Below, piece by piece: positions 1 through 8,168 of a stretch of DNA of 64,000 nt. Positions within the stretch are counted from its first letter, which is position 1; each line of letters opens with the position of its first letter. The stretch spans positions 52,345 to 116,344 of the forward strand of contig CAMAQR010000006.1 in assembly GCA_945860375.1 (NCBI GenBank). Reading direction: 5' to 3'. The notes beneath the pieces are model-generated. The model was given only the letters and a program-made list of their open reading frames with translations. It was not told the origin of the DNA and ran no database searches. Source of the DNA: Pseudorhodobacter antarcticus. Its GTDB lineage: Bacteria > Pseudomonadota > Alphaproteobacteria > Rhodobacterales > Rhodobacteraceae. A program made the position numbers and the translations under genes.

Positions 1-426
1 CACCGCCCCGATGTTCTGGTTGCCAGCTATCACGGCATGCCGCAGCGCTATTTGATGGAGGGCGACCCCTATCATTGCCAATGCGCCAAAACCTCACGTC
101 TGTTGCGGGAGCGGTTGGGCTGGGAAAAGGGCGCGATTGACACGACCTTCCAGTCGGTTTTTGGCCGCGAGGTTTGGCTGAAGCCCTATACGGTGGAACA
201 TGTGGCCGAATTGGCGAAGGCCGGTAAAAAGCGCATTGCGGTGATGGCCCCGGCGTTCTCGGCGGATTGCATCGAGACGCTGGAAGAAATCAACGGCGAA
301 ATCCGCGAGGCTTTTGAGCACGCGGGCGGCGAAGAGTTCACCTATATTCCATGTCTGAACGATGACGCAGCGCATATTGCGGCGCTGGTGCAGGTGATCG
401 AGGAAAACTTGGCTGGCTGGATCTGA
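1..426 (+). CDS. hemH: ferrochelatase, C-terminal part (cut by window start)
   Basis: Ferrochelatase inserts Fe2+ into protoporphyrin IX, the last step of protoheme synthesis. The reading frame is open from base 1, so the 5' part lies outside the window; 141 codons remain. They begin within the conserved segment SYHGMP, which carries the family's catalytic histidine, and continue through a stretch with conserved Glu/Asp residues to the usual C-terminus. Cysteines in DPYHCQCAKT are visible, but I cannot say whether a metal cluster is bound. The gene converges on a tiny-protein gene, with a GC-rich hairpin between them. hemJ and hemW, also heme-related, lie elsewhere in this window. Confidence 0.93.
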   Translation, partial: HRPDVLVASYHGMPQRYLMEGDPYHCQCAKTSRLLRERLGWEKGAIDTTFQSVFGREVWLKPYTVEHVAELAKAGKKRIAVMAPAFSADCIETLEEINGEIREAFEHAGGEEFTYIPCLNDDAAHIAALVQVIEENLAGWI

Positions 427-431
427 TAGGC

Positions 432-457
432 TCGGCGGGGGGCAAGGCCCTCGCCGG
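432..457. terminator. hairpin between hemH and the convergent tiny gene
   Basis: CGGCG (433-437) pairs with CGCCG (452-456), followed inward by a G-T wobble and GGG/CCC, with a 6-base loop. It lies between two convergent stop codons. There is no T-run, so use as a Rho-independent terminator is only inferred. Confidence 0.4.
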
Positions 458-470
458 AAACTGGCCACAA

Positions 471-677
471 TCAACCGTCGATAAGCGTTGTTCCGTTGGA
501 ATTTGCAGCGATCGCAACCACGATCAAGAGCAGCAGCAACGGCACGATGACGCCACCGGCCGACGACGACGTGGCAGCTGCGACGACTTCTTCTTCCATG
601 ATCGCCTCGGCAACGCCGCCGGCGAAGGCGGTGGTTGCGGCGAGTGAGAGCGCGGCGGCGAGGGCAATTTTCTTCAT
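471..677 (-). CDS. tiny exported hydrophobic protein, paralogue A
   Basis: Function not recognised. The 68-residue product starts with a signal peptide (MKKIALAAALS, cleavage likely after AFA). A short acidic piece (EAIMEEE), a Ser/Ala linker and one very hydrophobic segment (IVPLLLLLIVVAIAA) follow. The ATG at 677 is preferred because GGAGA lies 5 bases upstream; the next ATG at 680 is too close to that site. The protein is clearly a paralogue of the product of the gene at 908-1099, with the same layout and near-identical signal and membrane segments. It is probably a small inner-membrane or periplasmic peptide. The location next to hemH is noted, but a role in heme metabolism is not shown. 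Confidence 0.75.
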   Translation of the reverse strand: MKKIALAAALSLAATTAFAGGVAEAIMEEEVVAAATSSSAGGVIVPLLLLLIVVAIAANSNGTTLIDG

Positions 678-850
678 CATCTTCTCCAATCGGGTTACTG
701 TGCGGTCAGTTTGAAAAAAGGCGTGGCAGAATGCAAGTTTTTGGGTTGTTTGTGCCCGCCAGAAGCGGATCGCAACGGCGGAAAATCATGCAGCACGGGT
801 TGAGTGGTGCCAAGCTTGTCGAAAATGCAGCGCTAAAACTGCCGATAGCG

Positions 851-886
851 CAAAATAAAAGGACGGCAGATTGCTCTGCCGTCCCT
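851..886 (-). terminator. Rho-independent terminator of the second tiny gene
   Basis: A perfect 10-bp stem GGACGGCAGA (861-870) / TCTGCCGTCC (875-884) has a 4-base loop. Read on the minus strand it is followed by TTTTATTTTG. It lies 22 bases beyond the stop of the gene at 908-1099. Confidence 0.85.
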
Positions 887-907
887 TCAAGCCGAAGCTT
901 AGATTAG

Positions 908-1099
908 TTAGCCGTTTGAGCCCGACGAAGCTGCAGCAACAACAACCAGCAGCAACAGCAGTGGGACAATGATGCCACCAGCCGACGAAGAGGTCGACGC
1001 AGCAACAACTGCCTCTTCCATCACCGGCTCAGAAACACCACCAGCGAAAGCGGTGGAAGCAGCAACCGACAAAGCGGCAGCAAGAGCGATCTTTTTCAT
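908..1099 (-). CDS. tiny exported hydrophobic protein, paralogue B
   Basis: Function not recognised. The 63-residue product has a signal peptide (MKKIALAAALSVAAS, cleavage after AFA), the acidic piece EPVMEEA, a TSSSAGG linker and a transmembrane-like run IVPLLLLLVVVAAA. GGAGA lies 6 bases before the ATG and a strong terminator follows the stop, so it is very likely expressed as its own short transcript. It is about two-thirds identical by eye to paralogue A at 471-677, in the same orientation, which suggests a tandem duplication. The mature peptide would be only about 40 residues. Length and composition would also suit a small membrane-embedded regulator or a pore-like peptide, but nothing in the sequence decides this. 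Confidence 0.8.
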   Translation of the reverse strand: MKKIALAAALSVAASTAFAGGVSEPVMEEAVVAASTSSSAGGIIVPLLLLLVVVAAASSGSNG

Positions 1100-1247
1100 G
1101 TTTTATCTCCAGTTTTCTGCATGACGCCTGTATTCGCAGAGGCGACGACACGCACCCAAGACTATTCCTCGTATAGCTTCCTAGACCGCCTCGCCGGGAG
1201 TTTGCAATGATTGCCGCGCCCTTTGAACAGCCCGCGCCGCTATGTCG

Positions 1248-1847
1248 TCAAATTAGCAACACCTGTGTGCCCACTTTCGTCAGGGCAAACAGTTCTTGAA
1301 TGTGTTCATTGTACAGACCGACGCAGCCATTCGACGAACGGCGGCCAATCTTGCGCGTGTCATGGGTGCCGTGGATGCGGTAATAGGTCCAGCTGAGATA
1401 CAGCGCATGGGTTCCCAGCGGGTTTTCGGGCGAGCCGCCCTCGACCACTTCGGGCCACTCTGGATTGCGTTCGCGCATCGATGGTGTGGGACGCCATTGC
1501 GGAGCCACAACCTTTTGCACCACCTCGGTTTTGCCCTTGCGCGTCAGATCATCGGAGAGCGGCACAGAGGTTGGATAGAGCTTGTACACCGACTGATCCT
1601 CGGACCAGAAATGCAACGCGCGCGAGGTGATATCGACCAAAATCGCACCGTTGCGGGTGTTGTCGAAATACTGCCGCCAATCCAGCATGCGAAAGCTGGA
1701 AATGTTGTTGCGCACGCCGCCCCGCGCCGGAACATCGGCCTCGGTTGTTCCCATCTGAGCCATCGCAGGCAGCGCGGCGGCGGACACCAGACCCGCCGCA
1801 CCAGCCACAAACAAGCGCCGATTAAGCCGCAATTTGTCGAGTGTCAT
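1248..1847 (-). CDS. Tat-exported L,D-transpeptidase (YkuD family)
   Basis: L,D-transpeptidases cross-link peptidoglycan stem peptides (3-3 links) or anchor proteins to the wall in the periplasm. The 199-residue product begins with a twin-arginine-like signal, RRLFVAGAAGLVSAAALPAMA. The YkuD domain follows, with HGTHD and the catalytic signature SSNGCVGLYN; the cysteine is the nucleophile. The usual Arg after the Cys motif (SxGCxR) is replaced here by GLYN. The start at 1847 is chosen because AAGGAGATC lies just upstream, while the frame continues open further upstream without other support. A second YkuD gene lies at 2631-3122 and a CAP lipoprotein between them, so this is a small envelope cluster. 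Confidence 0.88.
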   Translation of the reverse strand: MTLDKLRLNRRLFVAGAAGLVSAAALPAMAQMGTTEADVPARGGVRNNISSFRMLDWRQYFDNTRNGAILVDITSRALHFWSEDQSVYKLYPTSVPLSDDLTRKGKTEVVQKVVAPQWRPTPSMRERNPEWPEVVEGGSPENPLGTHALYLSWTYYRIHGTHDTRKIGRRSSNGCVGLYNEHIQELFALTKVGTQVLLI

Positions 1848-2075
1848 AATGTGATCTCCTTCACCGTGGCGTCGACTTGGGGCGGTTGTCCGCTGTTTTC
1901 CCTGACACCTGCTTTGAGGGGCTTTTACAGACAACCGCGCCGGGCCGCAAATCAAAGCCGCGTCAATAGGCGGTCCAGCGCAAAGTTGCACAGTGGGGTT
2001 TGAATCCCGGCGCGTCATTGGATACAGACGGGCGATCATGGGGCCGATTGCGGGTCTTGGTTGGGGTACAAACAG

Positions 2076-2591
2076 ATGAACAGACGGACAGCGCTTGTTG
2101 TTGGTGGGGCTGCGATGCTTCTGGCCTCTTGCGGGGTAAGCTCGGCACCACAGTTGGGGTCGGATGGCCAGCCTTTGCCGCAGGTTTACAGAATCAACGG
2201 CGCCAACCAGGCGCAGATTCCGTTTCGGCTGTTGGATTCGGTGAACACGTTGCGTCGGGCAAAGGGCCAGCAGCCTTTGGCGTTCAACGCCGCGCTCAAC
2301 GCCGCCGCGCTGACCCACTGCCGGGATATGTCGGTGCAAAACCGTCCGTGGCACTTTGGGTCTGACGGGTCATCACCCCTGCTGCGCATCCAGCGTGTGG
2401 GCTACAGGGGGCGGCTTCTGGGAGAGTTGATTTCGGAAACCTATCAGACCGAACTGGAAACCCTATCGGCCTGGATGGCGCAACCCGATACCCGCGCTGT
2501 CGTGCTTGACCCCGCCGCGCGCGAGATCGGCTTTGCTTGGTATCAGGAAGACAACGGCAAGATCTGGTGGACATTGATGACGGGCGGCTGA
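2076..2591 (+). CDS. CAP-domain (SCP/PR1-like) lipoprotein
   Basis: The product is a 171-residue putative lipoprotein. It has a short positively charged N-terminus (MNRRTALVVGG), a hydrophobic stretch and the lipobox LLASC, after which the cysteine would be acylated. The rest resembles a bacterial CAP domain: LLDSVNTLRRAKGQQPL, then LTHCRDMSVQNRPWHFG with the family's helix and histidine, then LGELIS and a C-terminal IGFAWYQEDNGKIWWTLM strand. Bacterial CAP proteins are mostly of unknown biochemical function. ATG at 2076 is used; a TTG at 2061 is in frame but would put residues before the charged signal start. It is flanked by two convergently placed L,D-transpeptidase genes. Confidence 0.82.
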   Translation: MNRRTALVVGGAAMLLASCGVSSAPQLGSDGQPLPQVYRINGANQAQIPFRLLDSVNTLRRAKGQQPLAFNAALNAAALTHCRDMSVQNRPWHFGSDGSSPLLRIQRVGYRGRLLGELISETYQTELETLSAWMAQPDTRAVVLDPAAREIGFAWYQEDNGKIWWTLMTGG

Positions 2592-2630
2592 AGCCATTCG
2601 GGGGCCGGCTCGACCCATTGTTTACAGCGC

Positions 2631-3122
2631 TTAGGGCAGAATGAAAATCGGCGTGCCCGGTTTGACCATCGCATAGACCTGTTCAATCTGCTTGTCAGTC
2701 ACGGCAATGCAGCCCGCCGTCCAATCCCGCTTGGTGGCTTTGTACGGCGGCCCGCCGTGGATGAAGATGTCTCCACCGGGAGGCTTGCCCATCGCCGCTG
2801 CGGTCGCGCGGTCTTCGGTGTTGGGATAGCTGATTCCCAAGGACAAATGGAAAGTCGACTGCGGGTTGCGGTGGCTGATGAAATAAGCGCCCTCTGGCGT
2901 TTTGCCATCGCCCTCATACTGCTTGTGACCAACCGGAACGCCGCCCAAGCCCACCTTGTAGGTTTCGAGCACTTTGTCGTTGTGCAGCAGATACATTTTG
3001 CGATCCGCTTTGTGCACTTGGATAGAAGTCACCGAGGGACCATTGTAGGTCCGGAATTTCGACGAACAGGCCGTCAAAGCCAGCCCGGCCAAAACCAAGA
3101 ATATCACCCGCAAAAAAGTCAT
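2631..3122 (-). CDS. L,D-transpeptidase lipoprotein (YkuD family)
   Basis: The 163-residue product has a lipoprotein signal (VLAGLALTAC, Cys19) and a full YkuD domain. The N-terminal strand is VTSIQVHKADRKMYLLHN, followed by HGGPP and the catalytic motif DWTAGCIAVTD. It should act on peptidoglycan from a membrane anchor. It differs from the Tat-type enzyme at 1248-1847 in its signal and in the sequence around the cysteine, so the two are distant paralogues rather than a recent duplication. It is transcribed towards the CAP lipoprotein gene and shares no obvious operon with the methyltransferase gene upstream (71-base gap). Confidence 0.9.
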   Translation of the reverse strand: MTFLRVIFLVLAGLALTACSSKFRTYNGPSVTSIQVHKADRKMYLLHNDKVLETYKVGLGGVPVGHKQYEGDGKTPEGAYFISHRNPQSTFHLSLGISYPNTEDRATAAAMGKPPGGDIFIHGGPPYKATKRDWTAGCIAVTDKQIEQVYAMVKPGTPIFILP

Positions 3123-3193
3123 CGCCTGCCCCGTTTCTTTTCAGAACGACTTAGCGAAAAACCAGCGGCCTGCCTAGCCTTCGCATGCGCAGA

Positions 3194-4450
3194 TCAGATC
3201 ACGCTTTTTTCAACAGGCGTGTGCCGGGTGGGCAAAGCAAAGCGCGCGACCAGTTCGACATGGGACGACCAGCGAAATTGATCGACCACTTGAACCCAGT
3301 CCAGAACATAGCCTGCAGCCACCAAGGCCCGGGCATCACGGGCAAACGTCACCGGATTGCAAGACACCGACGCGATCACCGGCACGCGGGCCTGCGCCAA
3401 AGCCGCAACCTGCGCCTCGGCACCCGCGCGGGGCGGGTCAATGACAACGGCGTCGATGCCTTTGAACTCATCGGGTTCCAGCGGACGGCGAAACAGATCG
3501 CGGGTTTCCACGGTCACTCGTTTCAGCCCTTCGGCGTTGCGCGCGCCTTTTTCCAGCGCGGCGGTCATTGCGGCGTCGCCCTCGACGGCGTGAACTTCCG
3601 ACCGTTCGGCGAGCGGCAGCGCAAAGGTGCCGACGCCTGCAAACAGGTCGATGATCCTACGGGCAGGACCGATGGCCAGCGCGACCGAACGCAGCAGCGC
3701 CTGTTCGCCCTCGGGCGTGGCTTGCAGGAAAGCGCCGGGCGGCGGGGCGACCAAAGCGCGGCCAAAGCGTTGCATCGGCAGGGTGCGCAGGGCGACGGTG
3801 TCGCCGTTCCACGTCAGGCGCGCGATGCCAAAGGTTTCGGCAACGCGGGCGAGATCGAGTTGCAGGGCGGAATCCGCATCCTTGCCGCCCGTCACCACCA
3901 CATCGGGGCCGGAAAGTGAGCGGGTGATGGTCAGGTTGACCTCGGCAGAGCGCGAGCCGCCCAGCTTGACCAAAGCCTCCAACGCCGGGAAGGTCGCGAT
4001 CAGGTCAGGGTGCAGCAACTGGCAGTTCGGAACCGCCACCAGCATATCGGAGGCGCGGGCGTGAAAGCCCATCAGCGCGCCGGTCTTGGTGCGCCGCGCC
4101 GCGATGGTGGCGCGGCGACGGGATTTCGGCGGCGACGTCAGAATGGGCCGGAAGGTGGCGGTCAGCCCCTGCCCCGTCAGCGCCCCCTGCACGATGCCGG
4201 TTTTCCAATCGGCCACGAAGGCATCGGAGGCGTGTTGCATCATGCAGCCGCCGCAGGTCTTGGCATGGGCGCAGGGCGGACGCACGCGGTTCACCGACGG
4301 CGTCAGGATGCGGAAATCAGCGAGATGATCGCCTTGCAGATCGCCCTCAACCTCTTCGCCCGGCAGGATGCCCGGCACATAGATCGGACCATCCGGGCCA
4401 CGCGCCACGCCGTCGCCCAGATGGCCCAGCCGTTCGATGATCACTTTCAC
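3194..4450 (-). CDS. rlmD: RlmD/TrmA-type 5-methyluridine RNA methyltransferase
   Basis: This is a SAM-dependent enzyme that methylates uracil C5 in RNA, most likely U1939 of 23S rRNA. It has a short N-terminal TRAM-like region (IIERLGHLGDGVARGPDG). Iron-sulfur cysteines follow in CAHAKTCGGC (about residues 60, 66, 69), with a fourth in VPNCQLLHP. The SAM-binding motif is IDLFAGVGTFALPLA, with VIDPPRAGA and the catalytic cysteine in SVSCNPVTFARD beyond. The GTG at 4450 overlaps the stop of the ABC gene (GTGA), which fixes the start; longer upstream frames would run into that gene. Length (418) is normal. The exact target base (RlmD or another TrmA-family member) is inferred. Confidence 0.88.
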   Translation of the reverse strand: MKVIIERLGHLGDGVARGPDGPIYVPGILPGEEVEGDLQGDHLADFRILTPSVNRVRPPCAHAKTCGGCMMQHASDAFVADWKTGIVQGALTGQGLTATFRPILTSPPKSRRRATIAARRTKTGALMGFHARASDMLVAVPNCQLLHPDLIATFPALEALVKLGGSRSAEVNLTITRSLSGPDVVVTGGKDADSALQLDLARVAETFGIARLTWNGDTVALRTLPMQRFGRALVAPPPGAFLQATPEGEQALLRSVALAIGPARRIIDLFAGVGTFALPLAERSEVHAVEGDAAMTAALEKGARNAEGLKRVTVETRDLFRRPLEPDEFKGIDAVVIDPPRAGAEAQVAALAQARVPVIASVSCNPVTFARDARALVAAGYVLDWVQVVDQFRWSSHVELVARFALPTRHTPVEKSVI

Positions 4451-6285
4451 TCTGCCGCTTCCTTTTCCTCGGTGCCGATGAAGCCGCCGGACTGGCGATT
4501 CCAATAGCGGGCGTACAAACCGTTCGCCACAAGCAATTCCGAGTGGCTGCCCTGTTCCACAATGCGGCCAGCGTCAAGCACAACGATTCGGTCCATCTCG
4601 GCAATCGTGGACAGGCGGTGCGCGATGGCCAGCACGGTTTTGCCCCGCATGACCTTGGTCAAGGCGTCCTGAATGCTGGCTTCCACCTCGGAATCCAGCG
4701 CAGATGTGGCCTCATCCAACACCAAAATCGGGGCGTCTTTCAGGAAGGCGCGGGCCAGTGCAATGCGTTGACGCTGCCCGCCGGACAGTTTCACGCCGCG
4801 CTCACCCAAATAGGCGTCATAGCCGGTGCGTCCCCCGAAATCCTTCAGACCAAGGATGAATTCATGCGCTTCGGCTTGCCGCGCGGCGGCAATCATCTGG
4901 GCCTCGGTCGCCTCGGGGTTGCCATACATGATGTTGTCACGGGCCGATCGGTTGAACATCGCGGTTTCCTGCGTGACCATGCCAATCTGACGGCGCAAGG
5001 ATTCCTGAGTGACGGAACGGACGTCTTGGCCATCAATCAAAACCCGGCCCTTTTCGCTGTCATAGAGCCGCAAAAGCAAGAAAACCAGGGTGGTTTTGCC
5101 AGCACCCGAGGCCCCCACCAAACCAATCTTTTCGCCCGGCTGAATGGAAAGCGAAACCTCGTCCAACCCCCCCTTCTTGCGGCCATAGGCAAAGGACACG
5201 CCTTCCATCTGCACCAAACCCTTGGCGGAAGCCAGGTCTTTGGCGTCGGGCGCATCGGCCAAAGTATATGGCGGGGTCAGGGTTTTGATGCCATCCTCCA
5301 CCTCGCCCAGATTGCCGAAAATTCCCATCAGGCTGAACGAAACCCAACCCGTCATCTGCGCCAACCGGAAGGAAATCGCACCGGCAGCCGCGATGTCGCC
5401 CGAGGAGGCACCGCCCTGCGACCACAGCCAAACCGTGGCCCCGACCAGAAGCACCGGCAGCACGCCAGCAAGCGCCATCAGCGTCAGGCGGAACCAGCTG
5501 CTGATGATGCCGTATTCAATGGCTTTCTCACGGAACGCTTCCATCGCCTCAATCGCCACGCGGTCTTCATACTTGGCATGGGCGAATAATTTCACGGTTT
5601 TCATATTGGTGACCGTGTCGACGATCTGCCCCGTGACCATGGCCCGCGCCGCCGCCCGCGCCCCAGAAGCGCCCCGCACCTTGCGCAGAAACCCGCGGAT
5701 GAACAGGATATAGGCGGCGATCCAGAGCACCAGAAGGCCGGAAATCCAGCCATCAATCGTGATCAGCAGCGCCACCGATCCCGCCACCGATGCCAAAGCA
5801 AAGGTCACGGTTTCTATGCTGCCCGATGCCACATCCGTCGCGGCCCGCGCGACCTGCATCTGCTTTTGCGCAATCCGACCCGCGAAATCATTGTCAAAGA
5901 ACGTCACCGCCTGACCCATGGTCCAGCGGTTGATCCGCGACAGGATCAGCGGGAACAGGTTCGGCTCGACGATGATCGCCGTTGCATGGGTGTTGATGCC
6001 AAAGATCAGCGGTCGGGCCACAAGATAAAAGCCGATGAACACCACAACCAGCCAAAGATGATCGGTCAGCACGTTGGCCGGGTTGGCGGTATTGGCAGCG
6101 TCGATGACGTCCCCCAGAATGGTGGCCGAAATCGCCTCCAATGACCCGGCACAAGCAGACCAGAAAGCGGCCCAGATGATGCCCGGCCAGGCGCCTTGCA
6201 ACGCCCAGCGGAAGAACTTCCACGTGGACGCGGGCGGGTTGGACTGGGCCGGGCGAAAAGGTTCGATGGTGGGGCCAAACCTCAT
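4447..6285 (-). CDS. ABC exporter half-transporter (permease + ATPase), second gene
   Basis: The 612-residue product has an N-terminal six-helix exporter domain (to about residue 330) and a C-terminal ATPase. Motifs are Walker A GASGAGKTT, signature LSGGQRQRIALAR, Walker B ILVLDEATSALDSE and the H-loop IAHRLSTIAEMD, all intact. It overlaps the similar gene at 6282-8123 by ATGA, so the two are co-translated and probably form a heterodimeric MsbA/multidrug-type exporter. Substrate cannot be read from sequence; lipid, peptide or drug export are all possible. Both subunits keep a complete set of ATPase motifs, unlike heterodimers with one degenerate site. Confidence 0.9.
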   Translation of the reverse strand: MRFGPTIEPFRPAQSNPPASTWKFFRWALQGAWPGIIWAAFWSACAGSLEAISATILGDVIDAANTANPANVLTDHLWLVVVFIGFYLVARPLIFGINTHATAIIVEPNLFPLILSRINRWTMGQAVTFFDNDFAGRIAQKQMQVARAATDVASGSIETVTFALASVAGSVALLITIDGWISGLLVLWIAAYILFIRGFLRKVRGASGARAAARAMVTGQIVDTVTNMKTVKLFAHAKYEDRVAIEAMEAFREKAIEYGIISSWFRLTLMALAGVLPVLLVGATVWLWSQGGASSGDIAAAGAISFRLAQMTGWVSFSLMGIFGNLGEVEDGIKTLTPPYTLADAPDAKDLASAKGLVQMEGVSFAYGRKKGGLDEVSLSIQPGEKIGLVGASGAGKTTLVFLLLRLYDSEKGRVLIDGQDVRSVTQESLRRQIGMVTQETAMFNRSARDNIMYGNPEATEAQMIAAARQAEAHEFILGLKDFGGRTGYDAYLGERGVKLSGGQRQRIALARAFLKDAPILVLDEATSALDSEVEASIQDALTKVMRGKTVLAIAHRLSTIAEMDRIVVLDAGRIVEQGSHSELLVANGLYARYWNRQSGGFIGTEEKEAAE

Positions 6286-8123
6286 GCGTCTGCCTCAAGT
6301 CCAATGAAGCCGCCGGATTGGCGCGCCCAAAAGCGGGCGTAAAGACCGCCAGACTTCAGCAGTTCGGCATGCGTGCCCTGTTCGGCAATCCGGCCATCTT
6401 CCAGCACCACGATACGATCCATCGCGGCGATGGTGGACAGACGGTGCGCGATGGCAATCACAGTCTTGCCCTGCATCACGCCGAACAGCGCCTCTTGAAT
6501 CGCTGCCTCGGCCTCGGAATCCAGCGCGCTTGTCGCCTCGTCGAGGATCAAAATCGGCGCATCTTTCAAGATCACACGCGCCAAAGCCACGCGCTGACGC
6601 TGTCCGCCGGACAGTTTTACACCCCGTTCGCCCACTTGCGCGTCATAGCCTTGTCGGCCCTCCGGGTCTTGCAGGGTCAGGATGAACTCATGCGCCTCGG
6701 CCTGTTTGGCGGCAGCGATCATCTGCGCTTCTGTCGCGTCTGGGCGGCCGTACAGGATATTCTCGCGGACCGAGCGGTGCATCAGGCTGCTGTCTTGCTG
6801 CACCATGCCGATGCGGGCGCGCAGACTGGCTTGCGTGACCCGCGCGATGTCTTGGCCATCGATCAGGATACGCCCGCTTTCGGTGTCGTAAAACCGCAGC
6901 ATCAGCTTGACCAAAGTGGATTTTCCAGCGCCCGAACGGCCCACCACGCCAATCTTTTCGCCCGGATTGATGGTCAGCGACACGTCCTGCAAGCCGCCTG
7001 AGGCGCGCCCATAATGGTGCGAAATTCCATCAAGCTGGATGCGGCCTTGCTGAAAGTTCAGGTCCGGCGCGCCGGGTTGATCGACCAGAGTGATTGGCTG
7101 GGTGATCGTCTCCATCCCCTCCTGCAAGACACCAAGGTTTTGCACCAGATTGGTGGTCGCCCACATGATCCAATAGGTCATGTTGTTCAACCGCAACACC
7201 AACGTGACCGCCGCGGCAACCGTGCCAACCGAGGCAAGGCTGTGGAACCACAGCCACATCGCCCAAGCGGTGACGGCCACGATCAGCAACCCATTCAGGC
7301 AGGTCAGAGCCACATCCATCTTGGTCACAACGCGCATTTCGGCAAAGAAGGTCTGACGGGCGCGTTCAATCGCCTCGCGGCCATAAGCCTCTTCATGGTC
7401 ATGATGGGCGAACAGTTTCACCGAATGGATGTTGGAATAGGCATCCACAACGCGACCGGTCACGGCCGAGCGCGCTTCGGAACTGGCGGTTGCGGCTGGC
7501 CCGGCGCGGCGGATGGTCCAGCGCATCAAGGCGACATATCCCGCAAACCACAGCACCAAGGGCAGCAGCAATCGTATGTCCGCGCCCGCCAGCATTATGG
7601 CTGCGCCGACCAGAGTGGTGGAGGCAAAGGCGACCGCGTCAAAGGTCTGAAACACCGCCTCACCTGCCGCCGGGGGGGCCTGCATGATGCGGTTGGCGAT
7701 GCGGCCTGCGAAATCGGACTCGAACCAGCCAACCGGTTGGCGCAGCACATGCCGATGCGCCCGCCAGCGCATCATGGTGCCAAAGTTCGGCAGGATGGTG
7801 TTGTGCAACAACGCCACTCCGGTGCCGCCGATCAGGGGCCGCAACACCAGAATCGCCAGCGCCACCAGAATGATCTCGGTGCCATGACTGGCCCAGACCT
7901 GCGCCGGCTCGCCCATCGTCAACAGATCGACCATGCGACCCACATACCAGATCAGCGTGACATCAAAGGCGGAGTTCGCCGTTGCCACAAGCGCCGTCAC
8001 CGCGAAAACGCCCTTAAACGGACGAATATAGTCGCGCAAGAACGGCCACAACTGACGGGGCGGCGTGTCGGTTTGGGTATAGGGGGCGTAGGGGTCAACA
8101 AGACCCTCGAAGAACTTGAGCAT
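6282..8123 (-). CDS. ABC exporter half-transporter (permease + ATPase), first gene
   Basis: The 613-residue product has the same layout as its downstream partner: an N-terminal transmembrane exporter domain, then an ATPase with Walker A GRSGAGKST, signature LSGGQRQRVALAR, Walker B ILILDEATSALDSE and IAHRLSTIAAMD. The stop overlaps the start of the next gene (ATGA at 6282-6285). The sequence SGGLYARFWARQSGGFI at the C-terminus also appears, slightly changed, at the end of the partner, which indicates origin by gene duplication. Start ATG at 8123. It is expected in the inner membrane. The pair may be co-transcribed with the methyltransferase gene, because all three overlap. Confidence 0.9.
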   Translation of the reverse strand: MLKFFEGLVDPYAPYTQTDTPPRQLWPFLRDYIRPFKGVFAVTALVATANSAFDVTLIWYVGRMVDLLTMGEPAQVWASHGTEIILVALAILVLRPLIGGTGVALLHNTILPNFGTMMRWRAHRHVLRQPVGWFESDFAGRIANRIMQAPPAAGEAVFQTFDAVAFASTTLVGAAIMLAGADIRLLLPLVLWFAGYVALMRWTIRRAGPAATASSEARSAVTGRVVDAYSNIHSVKLFAHHDHEEAYGREAIERARQTFFAEMRVVTKMDVALTCLNGLLIVAVTAWAMWLWFHSLASVGTVAAAVTLVLRLNNMTYWIMWATTNLVQNLGVLQEGMETITQPITLVDQPGAPDLNFQQGRIQLDGISHHYGRASGGLQDVSLTINPGEKIGVVGRSGAGKSTLVKLMLRFYDTESGRILIDGQDIARVTQASLRARIGMVQQDSSLMHRSVRENILYGRPDATEAQMIAAAKQAEAHEFILTLQDPEGRQGYDAQVGERGVKLSGGQRQRVALARVILKDAPILILDEATSALDSEAEAAIQEALFGVMQGKTVIAIAHRLSTIAAMDRIVVLEDGRIAEQGTHAELLKSGGLYARFWARQSGGFIGLEADA

Positions 8124-8168
8124 GACAATCTCTCGCTTGACCCTTCGGATATAGCGCCGATCGATGCC

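Noticed and set aside
1998..2013. TTTGAATCCCGG resembling the end of a tRNA
   Set aside because: No matching acceptor stem or cloverleaf upstream; only a chance T-loop-like piece.
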